A DNA stretch of 6,954 nt from an uncultured Bacilli bacterium (GTDB taxonomy: Bacteria > Bacillota_I > Bacilli_A > RF39 > UBA660): the NCBI GenBank assembly GCA_944363755.1, contig CALVVC010000053.1, forward strand, positions 1 to 6,954, in the 5' to 3' direction. The notes below the pieces were generated by a model. The model ran no database searches. It was not told the DNA's origin and saw only the letters and a list, made by a program, of their open reading frames with translations. The translations under genes and the position numbers were made by a program. Positions 1 through 6,675 of the stretch are shown here, piece by piece. How positions within the stretch are numbered: the first letter of the stretch is position 1; the number at the start of each line of letters is the position of its first letter.

Positions 1-1517
1 TATTCTTCATTAACTTTCTTTAATTCATCCTTTTCTTCGTCACTTTCAAGATTCGCTTCACTACTTGCTACATTAACAAAGTTTTTCTCTTTATAGTTCA
101 TCATTACTTTAAAGACAAATTCATCTAAGTAATCAGTTAAATATAAGATATCTATTTCCTTTTCTTTAGCACTTTCAACTTGAGGTAATAAATCTATTTT
201 ATCAACAGTTTCACCACAAGCATAATAAATTGTCTTATCATCTTCATTCATATTAGAAACATATTCATCAAGTGTAACCATTTTCTTTTCTTTAGATGAA
301 TAGAAAAGCAATAAGTCCTGTAATGTTTCTTTAGCCATTCCATAAGACTCATAAATACCTACTTTAAGTTGCATTCCAAAGTCTTTAAAGAACTTCTCAT
401 AATTTTCTCTATCGTTTTTAAGCATTTTCTCTAACTCTTTCTTAATCTTAGATTCAAGACTCTTAGCGATAGACTTAATTTGATAATTATCTTGTAGTGT
501 TTCTCTTGATATATTTAAAGATATATCTTCACTATCAACAATACCTTTAACGAAGCTAAAGTAATCAGGTAAAAGGTCAGAACATTTATCCATGATTAGA
601 ACACCTTTAGAATAAAGCTCTAGTCCTTTCTCATAGTCTTTTGAATAATAATTATATGGGGCATGGCTTGGTATAAATAAAAGTGTTGTATATGAACATC
701 TTCCCTCTACTTCACTACGTATTACTTTTAGTGGTGCTTCATAATCATAGAATTTATCTGTATAAAATGAATTATAATCTTCATCTTTTACACTACTCTT
801 ACTTTTCTTCCAAATAGGAATCATACTGTTTAGAGTTTTATCTTCTATTTTTCTTTCTTCTTTATCATCTTTTTTAGTAGTAATCTCTACTTCCATCTTA
901 ATCGGATAAGAAATATAATCAGAATACTTCTTAACTAATCTTTCAAGAGCATAATCTTCTAAATATTCATCATAATTATTATCTTCATTATTCTCTTTTA
1001 GATGAAGGATAACTTTAGTACCACATTTTTCATAGTCACACTCTTCAATAGAATATCCATCAGCACCACTAGATGTCCATTTATAAGCTTTATCACTGTT
1101 ATAGGCTTTACTAATAACTTCTACTTCATCACTTACCATGAAACTAGAATAAAAACCTACACCAAACTGACCAATAATAGCGGTTGTTTTATCATCAGAC
1201 ATTTTTTCTTTAAATAACTCTGAACCACTCTTAGCGATAGTACCTAAGTTATTTTCAAGTTCAACTTCACTCATACCAATACCATTATCAATAATAGTTA
1301 AAGTTCTATTATCTTTATCAGGTATAAGTCTAATCTCTAAGTCTTTTTTCTTAACTTTTATATTTTTATTAGTAAGTGACTCATAATAAAGTTTATCAAT
1401 AGCATCACTTGCATTAGATATTAACTCACGTAAAAATATCTCCTTGTTAGTATAAATAGAATTAATCATTAAATCTAATAGCTTTTTAGATTCAGCTTTA
1501 AATTGTTTTTTCTTCAA
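1..1517 (-). CDS. htpG: Molecular chaperone HtpG (bacterial Hsp90), C-terminus cut by window edge
   Basis: ATP-dependent homodimeric cytosolic chaperone that helps client proteins fold under stress. About 505 codons are visible; Bacillus-type HtpG is about 626 residues, so most of the C-terminal dimerisation domain lies off the left edge. The N-terminal GHKL ATPase domain (about 1-220) shows [13 protein letters not shown] with catalytic Glu31 and Asn35, DNGIGM at 77-82, the ATP lid GTIAKSGS at 92-99 and GQFGVGF at 116-122. The middle domain carries [33 protein letters not shown] and NISRETLQ, whose Arg is the ATP-sensing residue of the family. No ATG fits the start. TTG at 1515-1517 gives [17 protein letters not shown], which aligns with the Bacillus N-terminus, and an AAGGA box at 1529-1533 lies 11 nt upstream. 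An in-frame GTG at 1524-1526 abuts the ribosome site and is less likely. Transcribed alone from a CIRCE-overlapped promoter. Identity is near certain; the start is likely. Confidence 0.97.
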   Translation of the reverse strand, partial: MKKKQFKAESKKLLDLMINSIYTNKEIFLRELISNASDAIDKLYYESLTNKNIKVKKKDLEIRLIPDKDNRTLTIIDNGIGMSEVELENNLGTIAKSGSELFKEKMSDDKTTAIIGQFGVGFYSSFMVSDEVEVISKAYNSDKAYKWTSSGADGYSIEECDYEKCGTKVILHLKENNEDNNYDEYLEDYALERLVKKYSDYISYPIKMEVEITTKKDDKEERKIEDKTLNSMIPIWKKSKSSVKDEDYNSFYTDKFYDYEAPLKVIRSEVEGRCSYTTLLFIPSHAPYNYYSKDYEKGLELYSKGVLIMDKCSDLLPDYFSFVKGIVDSEDISLNISRETLQDNYQIKSIAKSLESKIKKELEKMLKNDRENYEKFFKDFGMQLKVGIYESYGMAKETLQDLLLFYSSKEKKMVTLDEYVSNMNEDDKTIYYACGETVDKIDLLPQVESAKEKEIDILYLTDYLDEFVFKVMMNYKEKNFVNVASSEANLESDEEKDELKKVNEE

Positions 1518-1550
1518 AATAAACACTTTCCTTTCTTATTTACATAAAGT

Positions 1551-1579
1551 AGAATAACACTAGAGTTAGCAATTGTCAA
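1551..1579 (-). promoter_or_regulatory. SigA-type promoter of htpG
   Basis: On the minus strand a perfect -35 TTGACA (1574-1579) is followed by a 17-nt spacer and a -10 TATTCT (1551-1556, 4 of 6) preceded by TGT, an extended -10. Transcription would start near 1544, giving a leader of roughly 27 nt that contains the AAAGGAAAG ribosome site (1526-1534). The -35 box lies inside the CIRCE operator, so bound HrcA would block RNA polymerase. Positions are read directly; the assignment is inferred from consensus match and spacing. Confidence 0.8.
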
Positions 1580-1592
1580 GAATGAGTGCTAA
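1566..1592. promoter_or_regulatory. CIRCE operator (HrcA binding site) at htpG
   Basis: The CIRCE consensus is TTAGCACTC, nine bases, GAGTGCTAA. Here the plus strand reads TTAGCAATT (1566-1574, 7 of 9), GTCAAGAAT (exactly nine bases) and GAGTGCTAA (1584-1592, 9 of 9). The element covers the -35 box of the htpG promoter, the position expected for repression by HrcA, which is released when GroEL is occupied by unfolded protein. The degenerate arm is the one overlapping TTGACA, suggesting it was adjusted to hold the promoter hexamer. Confidence 0.9.
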
Positions 1593-1598
1593 AAATAT

Positions 1599-1631
1599 TT
1601 AAAAAAAATTAGTAATATAAATTTACTAATT
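1599..1631 (-). terminator. Intrinsic terminator of the dehydrogenase gene
   Basis: A 9-bp perfect stem AATTAGTAA (1607-1615) and TTACTAATT (1623-1631) encloses a 7-nt loop. On the minus strand a run of eight T (1601-1608) follows the hairpin, with the first bases of the run inside the stem. The stem overlaps the dehydrogenase stop codon (1630-1632). The stem is entirely weak except one G-C pair, so it depends on the T run. A-rich sequence on the other side would allow some function on the plus strand, but no plus-strand gene needs it. Confidence 0.75.
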
Positions 1632-2655
1632 ATTTTTTAGGATCAACTAAAATCTTAACTGCTCCATCGCTTCCACTCGTTAATCTTTTGTAAGCATTTT
1701 CTACTTCATCATAACCTACTATATCACTAACAAACTGCATAACTTCTATTTGTTTATGGCTAATTAAATCAAGACAAGTTGCAAATTCTTCTTTAGTATA
1801 AGCAATAGCACCCTTAACAGTTAATTCATTCATAACAGCAACTACAGTTGGAATACTAATAGGTCCAGTTGCAACACCAACTAATACAACTACTCCACCT
1901 GGTTTTACTGTAACTAAAGAAGATGTAACAGCACTAGAATTACCACAACACTCTATTATTATATCAAAACCACCATTAGTATCAGTAATTACTTCGTTAA
2001 TCATATCTTCACTAGTAGCATCATAATACTTATCAGCAACACCTAAACTTATAGCTTTCTCTCCTCTATTACGATTAGTTTCACTAACTGCTACAAAACT
2101 AGCTCCTTCCATCTTAGCAAACATTGCACTCATTAGTCCAATAATACCACCACCTATTACTAAGACTTTAGAACCTACTTTAACATCAGCAAGATGGATT
2201 CCATGTAAAGCTACTGCTGTAGGCTCAACCATAGCAGCCTCATCATCACTAACATTATCTGGAACTTTTAAAACCATATCACTTCTAACTTTAATTTTTT
2301 CTGTCAAAGCCCCAGGATTATCTAAAGAAAGACCAACAGCATGAGTCCAAGTACTCTTACAGTACTGAGGATTACCACTTAAACAAGCAGGACAAACTCC
2401 ACATGGAGAAATAGGTAGAGCCGTAACTCTATCTCCTACTTTTAAATCATCACGATTACCTGGGTCAATTACTTCTCCACAAAACTCATGACCCATAACT
2501 AAACCAACAGGTTCACCCATCTCAAAATAATGTAAATCAGAACCACAAATACCAGCTTTTAATACTTTAACAACTACATTTGTATTATCAATAACTGGTT
2601 CTTCTATTTCCTTTATTTCAAATTCTTTTTTTCCTTTCAATGCAACTGCACGCAT
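1630..2655 (-). CDS. Zinc-dependent medium-chain alcohol/polyol dehydrogenase (butanediol/sorbitol dehydrogenase-like)
   Basis: Cytosolic NAD(P)-dependent oxidoreductase, 341 residues, the usual length of the medium-chain dehydrogenase family. The GroES-like catalytic domain holds the active-site zinc ligands Cys37 (GICGSD), His56 and Glu57 (MGHEF) and Glu144 (MVEPTAVALHG). Structural zinc ligands are Cys85, Cys88, Cys91 and Cys99. The Rossmann domain begins with VIGGGIIG (167-173). The second strand ends in VSE with Glu192 where family members place an acidic residue that favours NAD over NADP (inference). Sequence style resembles (R,R)-butanediol, sorbitol and galactitol-phosphate dehydrogenases; the substrate cannot be fixed from sequence, so no symbol is given. 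AGGTGA (2663-2668) lies 7 nt before the ATG. It is flanked by terminators on both sides, so it is probably monocistronic, and no sugar or diol gene lies nearby to hint at the substrate. Confidence 0.9.
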   Translation of the reverse strand: MRAVALKGKKEFEIKEIEEPVIDNTNVVVKVLKAGICGSDLHYFEMGEPVGLVMGHEFCGEVIDPGNRDDLKVGDRVTALPISPCGVCPACLSGNPQYCKSTWTHAVGLSLDNPGALTEKIKVRSDMVLKVPDNVSDDEAAMVEPTAVALHGIHLADVKVGSKVLVIGGGIIGLMSAMFAKMEGASFVAVSETNRNRGEKAISLGVADKYYDATSEDMINEVITDTNGGFDIIIECCGNSSAVTSSLVTVKPGGVVVLVGVATGPISIPTVVAVMNELTVKGAIAYTKEEFATCLDLISHKQIEVMQFVSDIVGYDEVENAYKRLTSGSDGAVKILVDPKK

Positions 2656-2670
2656 CTTATTATCACCTCT

Positions 2671-2685
2671 AGTTTAAGTTTAGCA
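2671..2685 (-). promoter_or_regulatory. Possible extended -10 promoter of the dehydrogenase gene
   Basis: The 48-base gap after the upstream terminator must hold a promoter if the dehydrogenase is expressed independently. The best candidate on the minus strand is TGC followed by TAAACT (-10 at 2677-2682, 4 of 6, with extended TG at 2684-2685); a second TAAACT lies at 2671-2676. No convincing -35 box is seen because upstream sequence is pure A/T. The implied leader would be only about 15 nt, with the ribosome site almost at its 5' end, so this call is weak. Confidence 0.3.
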
Positions 2686-2703
2686 CAGTTTTAAATTAAA
2701 ATT

Positions 2704-2739
2704 TAAAAAAGATGTAAATTTTACTTATCTTTACATCTT
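2704..2739 (-). terminator. Intrinsic terminator of the helicase-phosphatase operon
   Basis: On the minus strand the stem AAGATGTAAA (2730-2739 on the plus-strand scale) pairs perfectly over 10 bp with TTTACATCTT (2709-2718), with an 11-nt loop and a following T run (2705-2710). The 5' arm lies within the last codons of the phosphatase gene and its stop codon (2721-2723) sits in the loop, so the terminator is embedded in the coding end. Confidence 0.85.
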
Positions 2740-3173
2740 ATATATTTTAACAAAGCTCTACATCCTTTAGATATATCATCATAAGTAATATTAAAATTAT
2801 GGGTAAACCATGGATCATCAATTTCTTTATTATCTTTAGTAAAGTCTAATAATTTATATATTTTATCAGTATTACCAAGTATTTTTTTCATAAGTTTAAT
2901 ATTACTATTATCCATTCCAATAAAGTAATCAAATTTTTCTAAATCAGACTTTTCTAATTGTTTCGCATAATGTTTAGTGTATGGAATGTTATTTTTATCT
3001 AACATAGCCTTAGTAGATGGATGAATATCATCACCTACATCAGCGACAACACCACGTGATTCTATTATGAACTCTTTATCTAATCCTTCCTTTTTAACTA
3101 AATCTTTAAAAACAAACTCAGCCATTGTACTTCTACAAATATTACCATGGCAAACAAAACATACTCTTATCAT
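2721..3173 (-). CDS. Low-molecular-weight protein tyrosine phosphatase
   Basis: Cytosolic phosphatase of the LMW-PTP fold, 150 residues, the usual length. The P-loop CHGNICRS carries the nucleophile Cys8 and Arg14 in the CX5R signature, near the N-terminus as in the whole family. The general acid is Asp120 in the DPW motif (120-122), and GMDNSN (86-91) matches the conserved mid-region motif. Residue 12 is Ile; the arginine phosphatase YwlE has Thr at this place, which in that family sets phosphoarginine specificity, so a phosphotyrosine substrate is more likely (inference). The ATG lies 11 nt after the helicase stop; its ribosome site GGAAGGA begins directly after that TAG, so the two genes are very probably cotranscribed and may be translationally coupled. 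No cognate tyrosine kinase or capsule gene is visible, so the physiological substrate is unknown. Confidence 0.94.
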   Translation of the reverse strand: MIRVCFVCHGNICRSTMAEFVFKDLVKKEGLDKEFIIESRGVVADVGDDIHPSTKAMLDKNNIPYTKHYAKQLEKSDLEKFDYFIGMDNSNIKLMKKILGNTDKIYKLLDFTKDNKEIDDPWFTHNFNITYDDISKGCRALLKYIRCKDK

Positions 3174-3184
3174 AACTATCCTTC

Positions 3185-6100
3185 CTATTCATTATTAAAT
3201 TTAAGTAAATCTCTAATATCATCAACAGATAAATTTTGAAAACTTTTATACTCATCACCATCATTTTCTATTAATTTATCACTAAGTATTTTCTTCTTTT
3301 CTTGGAGTTTTAATATCTTTTCTTCAATAGTTCCCTTAGTAATTAATTTAATAACTTCAACCGTATTTTTTTGTCCTATACGATGAGCTCTATCAGTCGC
3401 TTGATTCTCAGCTTGAGGATTCCACCATAAATCAAGATGTATTACTATATCAGCACTAGTTAAGTTAAGTCCAGTCCCTCCACTTTTTAACATAATTAAG
3501 AAGACATTAGTATCATCTTTATTAAAACTATCTACTAACTCTTGACGTTTTTTACTACTAATGGAACCATCTATAACATAAGTAGTAATACCTTCTTTAT
3601 TAAAGTTATCTTTAACAATATTTAAAGCTGTTCTAAAGCTTGTAAATAAAAGTATTTTATGTCCATTAGATACGGCTTCTTTAACAACATCTGTTAAGTG
3701 TTCTACTTTAGATGATGTCTTCTTAAAGTTATCAAAGATTATTTTAGGATCAATACATACTTGTCTAAGTCTAGTTAATAATGTAAGTATTTGCATTTTA
3801 TTCTTAGCAAAACCACCTTTAACTAACTCCTCCATCTCATCTTTAGTTTCTTTAACTAAAGCAGCATAGATTTTCTTTTCTTCTAAACTTAAATCTATAT
3901 AAATATTATTTTCTATCTTATCAGGTAAATCTTTAAGCACTTCATTTTTCTTACGTCTTAATATAAATGGTTTAACTTCTTTTCTAAGTTTACTTAAAGT
4001 CATATTAGTATTATCATCAAAGTCTTCTCCTATTTTATATTTCTCACTAAATTTAGACTTATTAGCAAGAAAACCTGGCATAATATAATCAAAGATACTC
4101 CATAACTCTAATATAGAGTTTTCAATAGGAGTTCCTGTTAAGGCAAGTTTAACTTCACTATTAATACTCTTAACAGCCTTAGTTAACATAGCAATAGGAT
4201 TTTTAATATTTTGGGCTTCATCTATAACCATAACTTTGAAGCTCATATCTTTATAAATATCTAAATCTTCTCTAACTAAACCATAACTTGTAATATAAAC
4301 ATTACCATTATATACCTTTAACTTGGCTTGTCTTTCACTTCTATTACCTACAAAAATATTTCTTTTAATATCATTACTAAACTTAGTAAATTCATTATCC
4401 CAGTTATAAACTAAAGCGGTAGGACAAACTATTAATATTTTAGCATTACTATCTTCTTCTAAAACTCTTTTAATAAAGATTATTGTTTGTAAACTCTTAC
4501 CAAGACCCATCTCATCAGCAAGAATACCACCAAGACCACATTTATAAAGATTATATAGCCATTTAACTCCATCTTTTTGATAAGGTCTAAGCGGTTTATC
4601 TTCTTCTTTGGTAAATTCTACAGGAGCATTTTTATACTCTTTAAAAGTCTTAACAAATGAATCAAATAAACTATTAGTTTTAATAAATCTATTTTTATTT
4701 TTTAAACTATCAAGATATAAGGCTCTAAACTTAGGTATTTCTCCTTTTTCATCATCTAGTTCCAAATCCTCTTTTAATTCCTCTAACTCTTTAATAGATG
4801 GATCCATTAAATCTAGGATATCTCCACTTTTAAGACGATAGTACTTCTTTTTATTTTTAAGATTTAAGAAAATATCATCTAATTCACTAGAACTAACATT
4901 ATCAAGTTTAAATTCATAGTTTAAGATATTGTCACTTCCTATACTAAAACTAGTTGTTCCTGTTACTTTTTTAATTAAGTTAGTATTTTTAAACTTTTCA
5001 CTAGTAAATACTTCATAGTCTTTAGCAAGTTCATCTAAACCATTTTCAATAAAATCTCCTACTTCATCTATATCATAAAGTCTTAAGAGTTTATCAAACC
5101 CATATTTAGTAAGTTCTAAGAAGACACTTCTTTCATAGTCTTTATCTCTAACTAAACTACTATCTTCCTTATCTAAGTAATTAACTTCACTACTTCCATA
5201 CATAAAAAGTATTTTAGCTTCTAAATATTGTTCTAAAAAGTCAAAATATAATTTAACTGATGGCGTCTTAACTATAACTAAATCATCTACAGACTCATCT
5301 AGTTCTACTTTATCTTTTATATTAGGTATTAAATAATCTTTAAATTCTTTAAATAACTTATTAGAAAAACTAAAAGTATTAACCCCTTCTTCTAAAGCAT
5401 TCATAGCAAGTAGTCTTTCTACTTCATTAAGTTTATATATGCCATTTTTATCTACTAAGTAAGTATAATCACTAGTTAATGAGTAAAGATTAGTTAAATC
5501 ATAATTAATATCAAGTGTATGTATATCACTTTCTTTAGATATTTTAAAGTTAAAAGGAAGGCCTTTTATTAAAGGTAATTCTTTATTTATAGAGGGTGCC
5601 TCTACATAAATAGAATCTACTATAGAAAATAACTCATCTAAGTTTTTCTTACTAGGTAGTATATAAGAATCACATCTATAAGTTCTAGAATAAGATAGTT
5701 CAATAAAGTCTAGTAATTTTTTACTTATCGTATCAAAATAGTATTCTTTATTATTATAAATAAATTCTTTACCAAAATTAACTTTTCCCCCATTATGATA
5801 TTTATCTATTAAACTATTCGCTTTATTCCCTAGCATATAAAGTTTATTAGAACCTACTTTAAATCTTAATTCATAATAATAAGCATTTTCATTACTATAA
5901 TAGTAACTATAATAATTATAATGCTTTTCATACTTTAAATAAGGGATAACTCTAGCTTCTTTTTTTATAATACCTTTATTATCATCAGTAATGTTTTTTA
6001 TTTGTCTTAATAATTCTAAAGACATCTTTTCATTTTGAAGTCTCTCATCTGTTAAGAAATATTCTCCTTGATATTTAGTTAGGACAGCAGCGACATGTTT

Positions 6101-6343
6101 ACATGAATCTGTTAAAACAAACTGAGGGCAAGTACAACTAATGCCAACAATTTCCTTATCAGTATCATCTTCATCTATCGAAACAATATAAGACTTTAAG
6201 TTATGTTCACTTGAAACTATAAAGTTATGAGTACTTATATTTAAATCATTATTACTACCAACATATCTAACTTTACTACTTTCATACTCTAAGCCTTTAT
6301 CTAAATCACTTTGTTTAACATATTTTAATAATTCATCAAGCAT
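3185..6343 (-). CDS. SWIM zinc-finger SNF2-family helicase (Swi2/Snf2 DNA translocase)
   Basis: ATP-dependent double-stranded nucleic acid translocase of superfamily 2, 1052 residues, full length for the Firmicutes SWIM-SNF2 form. The SWIM finger has Cys70, Cys72, Cys81 and His83 (CXC then CXH). Residues about 100-570 form the poorly conserved SNF2-associated region. The first RecA lobe shows the Q-like RPYQKDGVKWL (586-596), Walker A DEMGLGKS (610-617), motif Ia ILIVCPTALVYNW (636-648), Walker B DEAQ (708-711) and LTGTPIEN (735-742). The second lobe shows ILLFTSF (897-903), SGGTGLNLTSAD (954-965) and arginine-finger motif QATDRAHRIGQ (981-991). All catalytic motifs are intact. AAGGAAG (6351-6357) lies 7 nt before the ATG. 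First gene of a two-gene unit with the phosphatase. In Firmicutes such proteins are widespread and mostly uncharacterised (RNA polymerase recycling or repair have been suggested for relatives). Tyr-rich stretch at 142-157 is odd. Confidence 0.95.
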   Translation of the reverse strand: MLDELLKYVKQSDLDKGLEYESSKVRYVGSNNDLNISTHNFIVSSEHNLKSYIVSIDEDDTDKEIVGISCTCPQFVLTDSCKHVAAVLTKYQGEYFLTDERLQNEKMSLELLRQIKNITDDNKGIIKKEARVIPYLKYEKHYNYYSYYYSNENAYYYELRFKVGSNKLYMLGNKANSLIDKYHNGGKVNFGKEFIYNNKEYYFDTISKKLLDFIELSYSRTYRCDSYILPSKKNLDELFSIVDSIYVEAPSINKELPLIKGLPFNFKISKESDIHTLDINYDLTNLYSLTSDYTYLVDKNGIYKLNEVERLLAMNALEEGVNTFSFSNKLFKEFKDYLIPNIKDKVELDESVDDLVIVKTPSVKLYFDFLEQYLEAKILFMYGSSEVNYLDKEDSSLVRDKDYERSVFLELTKYGFDKLLRLYDIDEVGDFIENGLDELAKDYEVFTSEKFKNTNLIKKVTGTTSFSIGSDNILNYEFKLDNVSSSELDDIFLNLKNKKKYYRLKSGDILDLMDPSIKELEELKEDLELDDEKGEIPKFRALYLDSLKNKNRFIKTNSLFDSFVKTFKEYKNAPVEFTKEEDKPLRPYQKDGVKWLYNLYKCGLGGILADEMGLGKSLQTIIFIKRVLEEDSNAKILIVCPTALVYNWDNEFTKFSNDIKRNIFVGNRSERQAKLKVYNGNVYITSYGLVREDLDIYKDMSFKVMVIDEAQNIKNPIAMLTKAVKSINSEVKLALTGTPIENSILELWSIFDYIMPGFLANKSKFSEKYKIGEDFDDNTNMTLSKLRKEVKPFILRRKKNEVLKDLPDKIENNIYIDLSLEEKKIYAALVKETKDEMEELVKGGFAKNKMQILTLLTRLRQVCIDPKIIFDNFKKTSSKVEHLTDVVKEAVSNGHKILLFTSFRTALNIVKDNFNKEGITTYVIDGSISSKKRQELVDSFNKDDTNVFLIMLKSGGTGLNLTSADIVIHLDLWWNPQAENQATDRAHRIGQKNTVEVIKLITKGTIEEKILKLQEKKKILSDKLIENDGDEYKSFQNLSVDDIRDLLKFNNE

Positions 6344-6369
6344 ACTACCACTTCCTTACATGCCAATAT

Positions 6370-6378
6370 ATTATAGCA
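6370..6378 (-). promoter_or_regulatory. Extended -10 promoter of the helicase-phosphatase operon
   Basis: The minus strand reads TGCTATAAT: a perfect -10 TATAAT (6370-6375) with the extended TG at 6377-6378. At the -35 position there is only a T run (6393-6398), which is the T tract of the preceding terminator, so recognition would rely on the extended -10. Predicted start near 6363 gives a leader of about 20 nt holding the AAGGAAG ribosome site. Confidence 0.75.
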
Positions 6379-6386
6379 TAGCATCT

Positions 6387-6420
6387 AAAAGAAAAAAAGC
6401 ATCTAATAATAATTAGACAC
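6387..6420 (-). terminator. Intrinsic terminator of the 31-residue membrane peptide gene
   Basis: In the minus-strand RNA, GUGUCUAAU (6412-6420) pairs over nine positions, two of them G-U, with AUUAGAUGC (6399-6407) around a UAUU loop. Seven U (6392-6398) follow immediately, then C and four more U. It begins two bases after the stop codon of the small gene. The 3' arm is also complementary to the 5' leader of the same transcript (see the inverted repeat entry). Confidence 0.85.
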
Positions 6421-6568
6421 TTCTATTTAACAATAAATAAACTTATCGTTAATAAAAGAGCGATAATTGTTAAAGCAAAGATTAAATTATCTTTCCTATT
6501 GTCATTATTCTTATTCATAACTTCTCCTTATCAATAATAATATCGCCCATAAAATATATTAGATGCTT
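6397..6568. repeat. 12-bp inverted repeat enclosing the small peptide gene
   Basis: AAGCATCTAATA at 6397-6408 is the exact reverse complement of TATTAGATGCTT at 6557-6568. The left copy is the 3' arm of the terminator; the right copy is at the predicted 5' end of the small gene's transcript (start near 6569). A further 9-base copy AGCATCTAA at 6380-6388 is a direct repeat of the left arm with an 18-base pitch. The pairing is seen in the sequence; any role in a 5'-to-3' RNA interaction is inference. Confidence 0.6.
6423..6518 (-). CDS. Small predicted single-pass membrane peptide, 31 residues, unknown function
   Basis: Not recognised as a known family. ATG at 6516-6518 to TAG at 6423-6425. 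The peptide has a polar N-terminal part, MNKNNDNRKDN, then a continuous hydrophobic helix LIFALTIIALLLTISLFIV and a terminal Lys, which predicts one membrane span with little outside it. Support that it is a gene: strong ribosome site AAGGAG (6524-6529) at 5 nt from the ATG, a good promoter 50 bases upstream, and a terminator directly after the stop, making a compact independent unit. The gene stands between the CRISPR array and the helicase operon, with no partner gene. Its transcript is unusually able to fold: ends complementary, and a 9-bp inverted repeat within the coding part. Size and topology fit small stress peptides or type I toxins, or a small membrane regulator; none of these is proven. 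Confidence 0.72.
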   Translation of the reverse strand: MNKNNDNRKDNLIFALTIIALLLTISLFIVK

Positions 6569-6575
6569 CTATTAA

Positions 6576-6604
6576 AATGTATCATATGTAATTCTATTCG
6601 TCAA
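6576..6604 (-). promoter_or_regulatory. Promoter of the 31-residue membrane peptide gene
   Basis: On the minus strand, -35 TTGACG (6599-6604, 5 of 6) is followed by exactly 17 bases and -10 TACATT (6576-6581, 4 of 6) with an extended TGA just before it. Transcription would begin near 6569, giving a leader of about 50 nt, long for this window, whose first bases are the right copy of the 12-bp inverted repeat. Confidence 0.72.
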
Positions 6605-6619
6605 GAAAAAATGTAACAA

Positions 6620-6657
6620 AAAAGATGTTTAAAAACATTAGTTTATAAACATCTTTT
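6620..6657. terminator. Strong hairpin, probably a bidirectional terminator closing the CRISPR transcript
   Basis: AAAAGATGTTTA (6620-6631) and TAAACATCTTTT (6646-6657) form a perfect 12-bp stem; inside it, after one A-A mismatch, AAAC and GTTT can pair around an ATTA tetraloop. Six A (6618-6623) give a T run on the minus strand, and a T-rich tail follows on the plus strand. It lies downstream of the array's leader-distal end in the inferred direction of transcription and upstream of the small gene's promoter, so it separates the two. No convincing plus-strand promoter that would need it was found. Confidence 0.75.
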
Positions 6658-6675
6658 CTTTATATTTTAAAATTC

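Noticed and set aside
1002..1217. Plus-strand open frame of 71 codons
   Set aside because: Lies antisense inside htpG with no ribosome site; the protein on the other strand is clearly HtpG.
2680..2686. TTAGCAC near the dehydrogenase start resembling a CIRCE half-site
   Set aside because: No partner arm GTGCTAA at the right distance; only seven bases match.
2689..2708. AT-only palindrome TTTTAAATT/AATTTAAAA before the dehydrogenase
   Set aside because: A 2-base loop and pure A/T composition make it likely low-complexity sequence overlapping the upstream terminator's T run.
4608..4841. Plus-strand open frame of 77 codons
   Set aside because: Antisense to the conserved helicase gene, low-complexity Ser-rich product, no ribosome site.
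3185..6343. Helicase as DrmD of a DISARM defence system
   Set aside because: DISARM also needs a methylase and DUF1998 partners; none are present, and the N-terminal SWIM finger with SNF2-associated region matches the widespread Firmicutes family.
6564..6617. Plus-strand 17-codon frame between the small gene and the hairpin
   Set aside because: No ribosome site and no good promoter; it overlaps the minus-strand promoter of the peptide gene.
6423..6657. Antisense RNA antitoxin on the plus strand opposite the small peptide gene
   Set aside because: The hairpin at 6620-6657 could end such an RNA, but the plus-strand candidates (TAAAAT at 6573-6578, TATCAT at 6580-6585) lack any acceptable -35 box, so it is not called.
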